A stretch of DNA of 64,000 nucleotides. Origin: Vigna angularis (taxonomy: Eukaryota > Streptophyta > Magnoliopsida > Fabales > Fabaceae). Shown one piece after another: positions 10,402-24,200 of the stretch; the first letter of the stretch is position 1; each line of letters begins with the position of its first letter. A program made the translations under genes and the position numbers. Where the stretch lies: positions 40,459,630 through 40,523,629 of the forward strand of contig NC_068970.1 in assembly GCF_016808095.1 (NCBI RefSeq), given 5' to 3'. Under the pieces are notes generated by a model. The model searched no databases. It was not told the origin of the DNA and was given only the letters and a program-made list of their open reading frames with translations.

Positions 10402-13400
10402 CTAAATATTGCCATATGCTTCCGCCATGATTAATACTACGAGCGATGTCCAACCAGTAAATGGATGTGCCCCTTTTCCCTTACCCTTAATCTGATCGTA
10501 CTGTTCCCACAAAAATCCACTTTGTTGATAATTGCGCACTATATTTCTGCAGTAAGGAGGACATACATTATTCAAAAAGTCAACTATTACTTTAAACCGA
10601 ATAAAATCAAACAATACCTTATTACATTGCTTCTCAATTCTTCATAGACAGCTTTAGCTTTCTCCTGGTGTGGCCCATTCTCTACAAGATTCAAACTAAA
10701 GTTTAGTTCTACAAGTTGTTTGCAGAAGTTGTGTCTATGCCAACCCAATTCATATTATTATTACCTTGGGAGTAATGATAGAGCGCTGAAAGGATTCTGT
10801 AATTCATGTTTATCCAAATTGGACCTCTCCAGTATGGAGGGTCGTGCTCTGTGTTGTGCTTCATGTACAAAGAACTGTGCAAAAAGAAATATTATTTGGT
10901 CCACTATAATCAAAACATATAACCCTTAAAAAATGCATTAGAGAATGGTAGCAAGACCTTGTCTTCGCAAGAGAACGCAGTCCATAATTGGTCCATAAGA
11001 GGCTGCGGTTTGAAATGAGTTCAAGCTGCTTTTCCAGAATCCACGATTCCTGAATGAAAACAGTAATATAAAATATGCATATGTGAAATCATTCAAACAA
11101 GGAATAAATTCTTAGTTCTTAACATGAAAAGTCGTGAAATTGAGAATTAATGCACATCACTTACAGATGGAATGATCCTCCCCATGAATGGGAATAAACT
11201 AACATAGCCAATGTGAGGAACCAATCTCAATACAGGTATCTCCGTAACATCTCGGACAAGTTGGCGAGTAGCATAGTTTCCTGCTTCAACTTCCTTCCAT
11301 CTAAGTTGAACCTATCATGATTAAGTGTGTAAAGAAACTCTTATTCTCAGTGAATATGGAACTCGTGTATTGCTAATAATTCTAAACATAAGATAATTGT
11401 ATACTCTACCTTCTCCGTATGATTTCCAAAATCAAAGTACGCACCATATGAATCATCAAAATGCATCTGTATGGAGGACATCAAGAACAAATTAGGCAAA
11501 CAGTGGCAACAAATTGAATTGACTCTATAGTCCCAAGCAAACAATTATTAAAAATACTTTGCATTGTTTGCTTCCAATTTAAAAAGAAATGGAAACGTAG
11601 TTTACTCTCTCCATGTTAAACTGCATAGTTACCCATCACAAAAACAGAGAATCTTCTTTGAACCATTTAGTTTATTTTCTCTATGTTAAACTGAATACGT
11701 TATACATAATAAAAAAACAGAATCTTCTGTGGACCATAATACACATGAATCATTGTTAGAAATTTCAATTGCCAAGAGAACTTCCGAAATGATTTGATAA
11801 CATCCGAAGATGGTTCCATATTCATGCAGTGTACATAATCAGTGGTTATTATGACGTATACAAGTCCTCATTCCTCATAATTCCATAATAATGAGCTAGG
11901 AGAAGTCCTGGATGAGAACTCTACACACTGATTTTACAAGATTCATTTCTACAAAAACATTCAGGCACAGACAAAACAAAGGATGCGAGTGTGAAAGTCT
12001 TCTAAATAAGGAAAAATCAAGTTTTCTTTTCCATAGTAATTTTCTTTCCACGTTTCAAATCCATCTTGTTCTATTACTGTATGTGCTGTATGCTCTACTC
12101 TTTATCTTCACTTTTTTCTTCCTAATTCAGTTAGGCATCACCAAGCAGAGAGGCACCACCACCATGACATATGACGGGAGACATGGATCAAAGATATAAT
12201 ACCTGGTTAAGTAACTCAAAATTCGATAGCAATTTAGCAGTATAACCATAATCCTGCATAGTTTCATTCAATACGTCAATTAATAGGGGATTAATCTGCT
12301 GCCAACAATTACTAAAGTTGAATATAGTGAAAACTCCCTTGTATTGAATATACACATAGGGTTCTCTATTTATAATAGAAGAAATATGGGATAAACCCAA
12401 AATACAAATAAGAAATATAAACAAACTAACTAAAGATAAAAAATAAATATAAACTAAAGATAATATCTTTAACAACTATAATACTGTGCCATTTATTTTT
12501 TAAATTATACCATGCCAGGTTTGTTTTTCATATCCAACAACTCTTGAATGGAACGCATACAATCAGCTGCAAGTAACATCCAGCATCTAAGGTCCAAGTG
12601 GTACTCATCTTCACTTGGGTGTGAAGCCCGTGGATAATCATCCAATCCAGAGGACAGTGCCTGAAAATTCCGGCCACAGTGATTCTTAGAATTAGGGATA
12701 ACAAAGGTTTGTAGTAGTTGACCAACATAAATACTGATAACTTTATTAAGTGATTCTTGGATGCAATAGTTCAAAGAACAAATACAAGTGAGAATTCTGG
12801 TTTCAAACTCATCCTATGCCCGTGGTTTATAACATGTTTCTAAAAACAACAAATATAGCCATCCAATACTATTGTAAATAGCAGATTATTAGGATTAAAA
12901 TATCCTCAATATCTCTATAATAATTAGGAAAAAATATCTTTAGAATATTCCTATTCATTTCAGCATATTTTTCGCTCTATTTTAAAGGTTTTGATTATCA
13001 CAAATAGAAATGATGAGAATGTAATTGTTGTGGTCATTATCAATAAAATAATTATTTTTCTTACATAGCTCAAGTTGATATCAAAGCTCCCAATCTTGAG
13101 AGCCTTGTTTGTGCTACCACATTAACGGTCATCAGTGCCATTTGCCATCATTTTTGGTTTTTCTCCCATACAAGTTTTTTTTGTTACAAATCAAAGTGAT
13201 AAGGGCTGCATCTTTATTGTCTCTTTGTTTTGTGTTTTTTCCAATGTTTGGTATGAAAGCTTTTAAAGAGGAACATGATCATTTGAGAACAATGGGTGAA
13301 TCAATGAGTGTCTTTTAGATCATATACCCTACCCATGAAAGGTAAGAGTATATTCAGTACTATTGGCCCTTTGTGTCAGGATGTTTGGATTTTGATTTAG

Positions 13401-16400
13401 GAGAAACTCATCACATGACTCCTTTTCCTTTCCTATGCTTGTCAATTGTACATCAAAATGACCAAAGAACAAATCGTTACAGTTGCAAATGGTGATAGTG
13501 TACCCATATGTGATCCAAGAATATAACTTTAGAGTCATTTATTGTATTGAAGAATGTTTTATATGTCCCCCAACTGACTAATAGTCTTATCCCTATATAA
13601 AAGCTTACAAAAGGTTTGAATTGTTCAATAACTTTTTTAACTTCTTATTTTGTTTCATGACCTTGTCATGAGGAAGACAACTTTAATGCTGAGAAGCAAG
13701 AGTGAGTTGTATCTATTGGAAACCAAGGGCCAAAACAACACAGATGTCTCAAGCAAACAAGCAACATCAGAAACATTGGCAAATTCCTAGAAACGCTTTC
13801 ATCATAAAAGACTTAGGCATTCCCTCATTTCTTCACTGTAGAGTTTGTTGAGTCTTTCAAATGTGATATTTGTTAATTGTCAAAGCATCACATGCATCTT
13901 ATCCCATCTCTAATAATAAGAATAAATTCTGATTTGACTTGATTCACTCTCATGTTTGGGGACATATTTTAGAAACTATTTATAGAGCAATAAAGTTTGT
14001 ATTTTTATTGACGATTGTACTCATGTCATGTGGACATACATTATGAAAAATAAATCTAAGGTCATTCATAGTTTTGGAAAATATATCAAAAATGAATTAG
14101 GTCCGATAATTGTACTAAATATGTGAAGGGAAGAATTGTCAATTTCTAGATTTCTATTCCCAATACCACTTGGGGAGAAGTTGTGTTAATACCCACATAC
14201 CTCATTAACAGGTTACTCATTCATATCTTGAATAACATTAGTCTTATTGAGTCTTTTATGTCTTTTTCCCCCTACACCCTAGTGTCAAGCCTACCTTGTC
14301 AAGTATTTGGATGTTCTATTTTTGTTCACTCTCATAATCCTAATTGTAGTAAATTAGATCCTAGAACTCTTAAATGTTTATTTATTGGTTATCCTCCCAA
14401 TAAAAAAGGGTACAAATGTATCTTGAGAGTTGAAGTGCCTATATAACCATAGATGTCACCTTTCATGAAACAAAATCCTTAGGTTTAGGAGATTTATAAA
14501 AGCAATGGTTTCCTTAGGATATAAGGAAAGTCAAGGACATCATACTTTATTCATAAAGCACATTGTTACATGTAAACTTACACTATTGTTGGTCTATGTA
14601 GATGACATGATTATTGTAAAAGATAATGAAACAGAAAAACTGGCTTTAAATGAAAAATCGATGGCCCAATTGGAAATGAAAGAACTGGGAAAACTTAGGT
14701 AATAATTACGTGGAATAGAGGTTTTTATTCAAAAAAAGGGGATTTTCATCTCCGAAAGAAAATATGTATTTGATGTCTGTAATGAAAGAGATAAGTTGGG
14801 ATGTAAAACCTCAGGAGTTACTATTAAATAGAATCATTGAATCATAAGTGAGGAGAGCTCTCCTAAAAGAAAGAAAAAAAAAACAAACACTCAATATCAA
14901 ATACTGGTAAGAAAACTCATTTATTTATCACATATGAGACTAGACATTGCTTATACACTTAATGTCATAAGTCAATTAGGCATGATTGAAGAGAAAGACC
15001 CATGCAAACACTTGACAAATTATTTAGTATTTCAAAATAAAAAGTGTCCTATTGCATTCTTTAAGTACCAAAAAAATGGACGATCAATAGCCTAAAGTGG
15101 CAAGAACTCTAGAGCAACCATGTTTCCACCCGTATGCTTAAGTAGGCTTTTGTCCTGTTGTAATACTATTTATCACATTTGTGGTTGTCTAAACATTATC
15201 CTCCTTTAAACCATTCCAGTAATTGTTTTGGGCAAATAAATCCACTAAGCTACATATCTAGTTCAGAATGAAATTGAAGACAAGTGCTGAAATTTAAAAC
15301 TCAATATACTGAGGATGCACATTGCCTTGGGATTTATTTCACGCATTGTCCTATTGTCTCGTCCATGCCAATAGTAGCTGCTCATCTGTTTCCCTGTATT
15401 AAAAAGAGATGATAATAATAATGAAAAGGAAAAAAAGAGTCAATATTTTGAGTGCCCAAGCAGACAGCATATGTATTGAGTCTTATACCTGATTGAGTTG
15501 TATTAAACCAATGGAACCATGCTTCCAATCGAACAAAGGCACGTTCCAGGAATACAGAGATTTTACTTCCATCCATTGCAGTAAATTCGTTATTTTTCAA
15601 GCCACTAATTATATCTACAAAAACATTTTTAACCTAGTTCAAAATCACAAGATGAACATTTCTCATGCTTCTGATCAAAACGGATATTTAATAGGGTATA
15701 ATATGTACTTAATATACATTGACAAACTATCTCCATAAATTTATTTCCATAAATTTATTACCCAGAAACATCTCAAGTATCATCAAATTTAGATCACTTA
15801 TACATAATGCAAAATTTAAATCAGGAATGTTAAAAAAGAGTTACACATATATATTGACACAGAAGGGCAAAAAATAACCAAGCAGAAAGTCGTTAACTAT
15901 CATCCCTCAATGAAAGGGGAAAACTTTCACATGCAACTTGGAATCAAGCTATGGCTTGCTTGAACTTAATAATGGCAACCAATTTCTAGCCTTTCTTTTG
16001 AAAGACGATTTCTCATAACTAGAAGAGAATGATAATATAAGAAGGGCATACAGAAAAGGAACGTTAGCATATACCATTTAATGCTAAAAACAGAGTTGGA
16101 GGGTTTCCATTTGTTGGATGTTGAGGAACAAATTCCTCAGGGACCCGACTACAAGTACAGAAGAATGTATGTCAATAGGACTGCTCAAAACTTTATATAT
16201 ACAACAATTATTTGAATAAATGTTTAATACTACCACACCTCAGTGATTCAGCCCCCAGAATTTGCTCACGTGGAATCCATCCATCTACATTCATCAAATC
16301 TAACCAATGTCCAATGATATCCAACGAGATATGAATATCCCAACGCCTGGTAATGCAAACAAGTGAAAATAAAACATATTTTTAGATCACATGTGTTAGG

Positions 16401-19400
16401 CTCCTTTGTTCAGGAAACCAAAGAGAACACTCTCTTCTCACAATAACACTTAACAACAGAAGATGAAAGTATGTGTATATATATTATTCAATCTGTAATG
16501 TATATAAAGAGAAATACAAGTGTACGTCCCAAGGAAGCCTCCCTTCCTCCACTGGAAAATGTCCAGTCTATAACCCCACAAGGAAAAATATCTGATAATC
16601 CTCTCTCCACCTATTCTGTTATTATTTATACTCTCTCTCTACTAACAACTAACTTCTTTTATTCCTAACATTACCTACCCCTCAAAATCAACCATGTCCT
16701 CAAGGTTGAAGTCAGGGAACTGTTATTTGATGCAAGGCTCCTCTTCCCAGGTGGCGTGCGCCCTCCAATTCAAATTTGGAGGCTTGGGTGGTGGCAAATC
16801 ATCCTCCACTATCTTCCCTTCTTCCTGGATTATATTAATTTCCAACATTTCATAAATGGTTTTAGCAAGGGAGGATTCCGCTAAAACCTTGCTAAAGAAA
16901 GCTATGGGCCTTACGCTAAACTGCCTCCAATCTCCTTTAATTTCTCCCAGGGTTGCCAAACAAGTAGCTCCTAAATTCACATCTAGCATGTATTCCACCA
17001 CCTCTTTCCTTAGTGGTGGCTCTGCCCTGCTCAACCTCATTGACACAATCTGGATAACCTGATGCCTAAGACCGTCTAGTTGAATCACAGACAGAGGATG
17101 GATGTAGTGCATCTTTGGCAACAAATGTTGTGTATACATAGACAACATGTCTATCACGGATAAGCTTGTGAACCTTATAGCTAACTGCACCTCTCCCATT
17201 TTCTTCACACCAGAATTATGCAGTACTAAAAGAGGATAAGAGTGTGTGTACACCCTATCAGCTTCAAGAGTGGACAGCCTAATTCTCACCTTCCCTATTC
17301 TTGAATCCTTTGATGCCCCTAATTTCTCTCCAACATGTAAATGAACATTATCATGGACCCCTACTGTGATAACAGTACATGGATCAAAAACCTCCCAAAT
17401 GTATTGCTCATTCCACCTTAGAGCAAGACTATCCACAATTTTCCTAGTACGGATCCACTTCTGCCCATATTTAGCTACACAATATGCATTTGTGGTTCCT
17501 CTACCATCTCTAGTCTTCATTGGCATCAGCCCTTGTGCACTTATAATCCCCAGTTCTAGAATTCCAATGTGGGCCTTCCATAGCTGCTTTGCTGTTGGCC
17601 TAAGATCATTACTGTAGTGAGTTGATTCATCGAACACATGGTAGCCACCTTCCAAGCAAACCCTCAAGTGTATCCTACTTGAGAACTTGGTCTCTTTCTT
17701 CTTTTCCCCTTCAACAACCACATGTTTTTCAAGGTTAAACCACCTTGTGTTCACAGGCTTATGGTCAAACCTCCTCTACACATTGTGTAAAGGAATGACA
17801 CACCTTCCCAGGATTTAATCTTTGTTTGGACCAACCCTATCTTTTGCAGTCAGAACCAAAGGCTCCTCAAATGGCTCAGCAACAACAAATATCAAGTCCT
17901 CATTCCACATGGGATTTATGGTTTTACTCTGAGATGCTCTAATTCTTGAAAATTGATTTCCCAGATTGGCCTTCTTAAAAACTTCAGGATACCGGGTTTT
18001 GTCACTTGGTATCAAGTCCTGAGCCTGAATAACATTGACCCTGACATACCAAAGCTTAGGTGAAAGGTAAACCTTTGATCTTATGTTTGCAACAGCCTCA
18101 GGACCAACATTTGCTGCATCAGAATGCCATGCATCAGGAAATGCCTCGTCTGCTTGAGTTCCCATCCAAACTGCCAACATTAACTCTCCCTTGGCTTTCT
18201 CACCTCTCCTGTCTTCTAGTTTGTACCATTGTGGAGCCAAAGGACTATTTGGTGGCACACGTTTTGGGATTTCATTCAGATCAAACATCACTCTCCCTAC
18301 AAAGTCATCCACAGCAACATCTTTGTCTTTCACTACCACCCCCAGAAGAGAAACTTCAATCCTTTCTTTGGAGAAGGCAAAAACATGATTCCACTGAGGA
18401 TTGGACTTTTTCTCAAAGTGCTTGGTGAGGCCCTTGTAGTTTCCAAGCTTCACTTCAACATAAGGATCCACAAATAATGCTAACTCCAAGATTGACAGAG
18501 ACAGAAGGTGAGGAGTGATCTGGTTTTTCCGATGCTTGCGGCACCAGAATTTCCAACTCCTGGATGTCCTGGTCGACGCTCCCCTCTTGTCGCTCCGCTG
18601 CCAGCTCCTCACAAATGGTACCCCGATTTAATCCGCCAAACCCCCGCGTCAGAGCATCGGTGAACATCTTCCAAGTTGGATGCGTGGTTTTCTTCCGCCA
18701 GAAGCGGAACCAAAAACTCGCTAAACTTCCCTCCATGCATCTATAGACGAGCTTCATCTTCTCCTTCTCCGTCATGCTCTGGAGGTCGAAGAGTTTCTCT
18801 GCCTGTGCGATCCAGCCCATGGGATCCGCACCTTCAAATGTAGGTAGTTCAACGCACTTCCTCCAACTGTGTCGAACTTCTCCTCTGTCATCTTCCGATT
18901 ACTCCTCCCAGTTTTCCGACGGTCGTTGTTTGCGTCCAGCATTGACGGAATCAAGTCTTCCTTCGGAGCTCCGATGCTGGTTCCTGGTTCGTCGTTCTCG
19001 AGCGCGGCCAAACGCTTGGAATTCGCGAGTTACCGCTCTCATCTCCGCTTTCAACTCTTCTATTGTCAATTCAATCGCGATCAACCTTCCCTCCATTCTT
19101 CTTCTTCATCGCGCTCTGTTTGCTCCTCTGATACAGATCTGGCAGGTCGGACCAACTTGTTAGGTTCCTTTGTTCAGGAAACCAAACAGAACACTCTCTT
19201 CTCACAATAACACTTAACAACAGAAGATGAAAGTATGTGTATGCATATTATTGAATCTGTAATGTATATAAAGAGAAATACAATTATAGGTCTCAAGGAA
19301 GCCTCCCTTCCTCCACTGGAAAATGTCCAGTCTATACCCATAAGGAAAAATATTTGATAATCCTCTCTCCACCTATTATGTTATTATTTATACTCTCTCT

Positions 19401-21168
19401 CTACTAACAACTAACTTCTTTTATTCCTAACAACATGTAATTTATTGTTTAGTCTTGTGCAATCAAGAAAATAAACATGATGATGATGGCCATGAAGGAT
19501 GTTAGTTAAAAAACTAACCAGATTATAAGTTGATGGAAACCTTCATCCCACAAAAATCCTCTTGGAAAGAAAGATCGACTTGGTACAGCTGTGTAAAGCT
19601 CAGCAGGCCAATATGATATGTAATTGACATCTTCTCTAAGCTGCAAAGGAAAACAACCCAATGATTGTGCTTAAGAATTTTCTTTCACTTGTAAAATGCA
19701 TTTCAGATTTAACATTTGGGTGTTTATGAATTGGAATCAAAGCTGGTTGAGGATATCTCATAAAGCCTACCTACATTGAGTTCTGACCAAAGAGGAAGTT
19801 GAATGAAGTGTCTCTGAGTAAAGTGTTATGGAGTGAAAACTGATAAGACGTTGGCTTTTAGGGTCAATGCTATGATATGGACTTGGTTACTATGAAATGC
19901 CTAAGTCCAACATCAAGTAGTATGGAATGTTCAGTGGAGTATATACGTTTGGTTCTACCCCCTTAATAATAAAATTGGACAAAAGTAATAATAAAATTGG
20001 AGTAAATCCTTAAATTTAGGTTTATATTTTTATAAAACCTGTAGAGGTTTTTTCCATTTTTTTTACACTCCCTAAATTCATTCCTAACATTTAATATTTC
20101 ATAGTACAGGTGAATTGCAAAGTTTGTAAAAAGAACTTGGAGCATTCAATCCAATTTGAGCATTCTAGGAGATTAGATAAGAAGAACAAGGCTGGCTACT
20201 AAGCATGGCACAATGTATGATCTTAAAAAGTGCTTATGGTCAGAGACATAATTTCAAGGATAATTTTTTTGTGCTGGCATTACGGTAAAATAGCTTTCAC
20301 TTGAGAAATCTAACAGTGTTCAGATAATATCTGCTTCAAAGTAAATTCTTTTATGATAAGCAGCGTGATTTCCTAGTTAATTAGTTTGTCTAGGTTTTCA
20401 GTAAGCATTAATTCAATTATGGACGCAAATGAAGAATTTAATTTAGCCAGAATCCTTTTTGTTAGTTAGCAATCCTCTGTTCAACTTCTTTCTCTCTTAT
20501 CTCAAAAATTTCTTCTTAACCGACAGAAAATAAAACACATCAAACACAGCTTCCACATTTATGATAATAATCAAATGTCAACTTAACAATACTGATGGAG
20601 GGCATACATTTCAGTAAGAACTTAATAAAAAGTTAAAGTAACTCACATTAAGGATTCTTGAAAGAGCAATTTTTGACTGACCATAGAAGTAGCCGATGCC
20701 ACCTAATAAGTTTCCAATGGCGGCCTTAGCAACAGATATGGATTCAGAATCTACCTGGAAAACCACTTTAAGTATAAAGAATTAATTTCTATTGAGGATA
20801 AGTTTCCAAATTAATTGACTCAATCAAATGAAATTTGAGAGATTCAGAATAAATCAAACAAACAAATATCGAAGAATAAGGTTCATTTGGCTAAATAAAC
20901 TTATACAAGGGCTTATTCAATAAGTACTGACAACCACTAGTGTAGAGGAAATAGATTTAAACTGTTTTCATATATATTGCAAGGTTGCTTTCAAAATGTT
21001 CTAGAGAGCATATTAAAATAAGCTATAAATAACTTATCAAGACAAGTTATTTACACAAGCTTCCCAAAAAACTCACATACACAACTGTTTATTTCATAAG
21101 ATAAGTCAAAATAAGTTGTAAATAAGTTCTTTCAAATTGGCACTAAAAAATTGAATTTGAAAGAACTA

Positions 21169-21236
<68 letters not shown>

Positions 21237-24200
21237 ATATAATGGAAAGACAACTAGTACCTTTTCGGACAAATTGAAGATTTTCTCAAACTTTTGGTCA
21301 AACTCCTGTTCTTTGTATTTCAGTTGATTGGAAAGTGAGGTACCTAACATTGAGCAGAATAACAAAGAAATTACACACTAGCACGTAGCATCCTAATGTC
21401 AATTAGAATAAAATATTCTATAAATTTAGTAAAGAGTAGCCTAATCCACTTTAAATTAAATTACATAACATTTAAACAAGAAAAGTGCCTACAAGACAAA
21501 CCAAAAGCTTTTTAAAGTAAAGTAGACATGTCTTCCAAATCTCAGCCATTACATTAACTGATACAATTAGTCACACTGCTCTATAAACAACCCCAACAAT
21601 GTCCATCAACATGAGAAGCAGGTTTCCAAGGCAATGACCAACTCCTACATCAATGTAAAGAACTGGATTTTCTCCTTTTCAATGAATGCACACACAAATA
21701 CACATGCCAGATTTTGCACACTGTAAAGAAGTGTAGTAAAACCTGTAAGCATACTGACACGCTCTTCTTGAGAACTTTCTATATCAGTTCCAGTGATTAG
21801 TACAATATCTGTTGTGAAAGGAAATCCACCAATAATCTGAAGCACAAACACTAAAATCAGAACAAGCAAAGTGTAACTACAGGAAAGAAATTTTCAATAG
21901 TAGTCATAGATATGTTAGTGTACGTGGGTGGGAGGGTGAGACAGATAAAGAGAGACTCATAAATTAAACCTTAAAAATGTTAATCAGGTAGTAGAAAGTT
22001 GTTAGAATTATTGGTTTATGGGTGAGTGTGTATGAGCTGTGTGTGAGTGTGTATGAGTGGTGTGTGAGTTGTGTGTGAGTTGTATTAAGTGTGTTACAAC
22101 TAGAGAGCACTCTCTCTAGTTCTATAAATGTAAGATTAAGAGTGGAAATGAAATAAGTCCTTTGAGAAATATTTTCTCCTCTGTTAGATCTTAAGTTGGT
22201 ATCAGAGCGGGTTCATCCTGCTCTGGTTTCCGTGTGTTGTCCACCAGCACTGTCACTGCTGGTCGCACCTGTCCAGTGCCGTTCGTAGTTGTCTGCGGAT
22301 GTCTCGCCACTATCTGCAGCTGTCAACTGCAGTTTCAAGTTCTTCAACTTGGTTGTCAGCCATCCTTGTATCTGTCAACTACCGTCCACCGCCGTCCACC
22401 GCCGTCCGCCGCCGTCCGCCGCCGGCCACCGCTGGCCACCGTCACCGCTCCGTCCGACGACCACTGGATCTGGTTCGCCTCTTCACGCGACAGCCAACCC
22501 CACCGGTGGGTTCGCCTGATTCTCCTCCACGCTCCGTCACGCGCCGCCTCTTTGCACGCTGCGAACAGGCGCGTGTTGCCCACGCGCCGCCCTCTGCTCA
22601 CCGGAAAGTCTCCGCGCCACCTCCATAGCTGTCGCCCTCATCTCCTCTGTCCGTTCTGACCCTCAAAATCTTACTTTGGTGGGTCCAGAAGCTTCCCTTT
22701 AAGAAAACCTTAAAAAACCATATAGGGTTTTCTGGTCCTTCACGGTTTTTCTGATTCCCTCTCCTGTTTTTATCGAAGAATGGCATCTGGAAGTGCTCTT
22801 TCTTTCTCTGGAAGTCCCTCAATCACTTCCGAAAAGCTAAATGGAAAGAATTATATGTCTTGGTCTGCTGCTGTAGAAATGTGGTTCCTTGGTCAAGGAC
22901 GTTATGACCACCTTGAGCAGGATGGGAGTCAAGTACCATTTGACATGGCTGAACAACGGAAACAAGCTGATTTTCAATTATGTGCCCTATTGTGGCAATC
23001 TGTGGAACCCCGACTTTTGATATCTCTTAGAGCCTTCAAGACATGTCACACCTTTTGGAAGAAAGCTCAAAGCATTTATGCTAATGATATTCAACGTCTC
23101 TATGATACCGCAAACAAGCTCGCCTGTCTCAAAATGACAGACCATGATATGGTCTCCTTCATGACTGAAGCCCAAGCAGCTGTGGAAGAATTGAGAATGT
23201 TCTTGGAATCTTCAGAAGATATCAAAAAGAAACTTGACCAGTATTATATGGTGATGATCCTCCGTACTTTGCATCCAGATTTGAATCACATCAGAGATCA
23301 ACTTCTAACAAGTCATGAAGTCCCTTCCTTGGAAGCCTTGACCACACGTCTTCTTCGTGTTCCTGTGTCTCAATCTCAGGAAGCTCATGAAACAATAGAA
23401 CCATCTGTCATGGTTGCCACGCGAGGAAGAGGAGGACGAGGAACTAGAGGAGGAGGACGTGGAGGACGTGGAGGTCGAGGACGTCAATGCTCTTACTGTA
23501 ACAGGATGGGTCACACCCGAGAAAACTGCTACTCCTTGCATGGCTTTCCTTCAAAAAGTGCTAATATCTCTCAGGCTGAAACTTCCACTTCCAACTCCAA
23601 GTTTACCGAGGAAGAGTATCAAGAGTATCTACGCTTAAAGTCTAACAACTTGGCACAATCATCTCAGTCCTCAAGTACGTCCACAACTTGCATTTCTCAA
23701 TCCATGGCAGGTCCAAATTCATGGGTAATTGATTCGGGTGCTTCTGATCACATTTCTGGTAATACCTCATTGTTCTCAAATCTTTCCCTCCAAGAAAAAC
23801 CCCATTTCATTACCCTTGCAAATGGCTCTAAAATTTGTTCAAAGGGAGTCGGTCAAGTTTCCCTGTCTCCCTCTCTAACTCTGAAATCCGTTCTTTTTGT
23901 TCCTAGCTGTCCATTCAATTTAATTTCCCTAAGTCAGTTAACCAAAATATTAAATTGTTCAATAACGTTTGATTCAAAATCTTTTGTTATACAGGAGCGT
24001 GGCTCGGGGAGACAGATTGGAGAAGGATATGAAGCTGGAGGTTTATATCATTTTGGATTTCGTCCACGGGTATCTTGTGTTGCCGCTCTTCCTCCTAAAG
24101 TGTTACATGATCGGTTTGGCCATCCTAACTTGTCAAAATTAAAAAAGATGTGTCCTGAACTTAGTGGTCTTCAGACTTTAGAATGTGAGTCCTGTCAACT

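Larger units (their letters stand above)
16394..19432 (-). mobile_element. Non-autonomous short-LTR gypsy element carrying a captured host gene segment
   Basis: Two LTRs of 277 and 275 bp (TGTTAGG to CCTAACA on the plus strand) bound a 2.5-kb interior, and the whole is flanked by a perfect 5-bp duplication, ACATG (16389-16393 and 19433-19437). By eye the LTRs are about 95% identical, so the insertion is not new. Reading the minus strand, the interior holds a gag relic, a 1.5-kb MCTP-like C2-domain segment, then fragments of RNase H ([16 protein letters not shown]) and a chromodomain tail ([15 protein letters not shown]). Protease, reverse transcriptase and integrase are missing, so it must have moved with help from a related element. 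It lies in sense orientation in intron 10 of GCS1-A. LTR ends and chromodomain tail resemble the fragment at 33361-34820. Confidence 0.9.

Noticed and set aside
16723..18612. Two adjacent ORFs as a genuine MCTP gene
   Set aside because: They lie between matched LTRs with a target duplication, lack the N-terminus and membrane region, contain two stops, and are fused to gag and RNase H scraps.
21132..21365. ORF rich in Tyr-Ile on the minus strand
   Set aside because: It reads through the (TA)n microsatellite and part of GCS1-A exon 8.
22234..22659. Pro/Arg-rich ORFs upstream of copia gag
   Set aside because: They lie in the GC-rich leader between primer site and gag ATG, with CCGCCGTCC repeats. 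No gag similarity; the gag starts at 22780.
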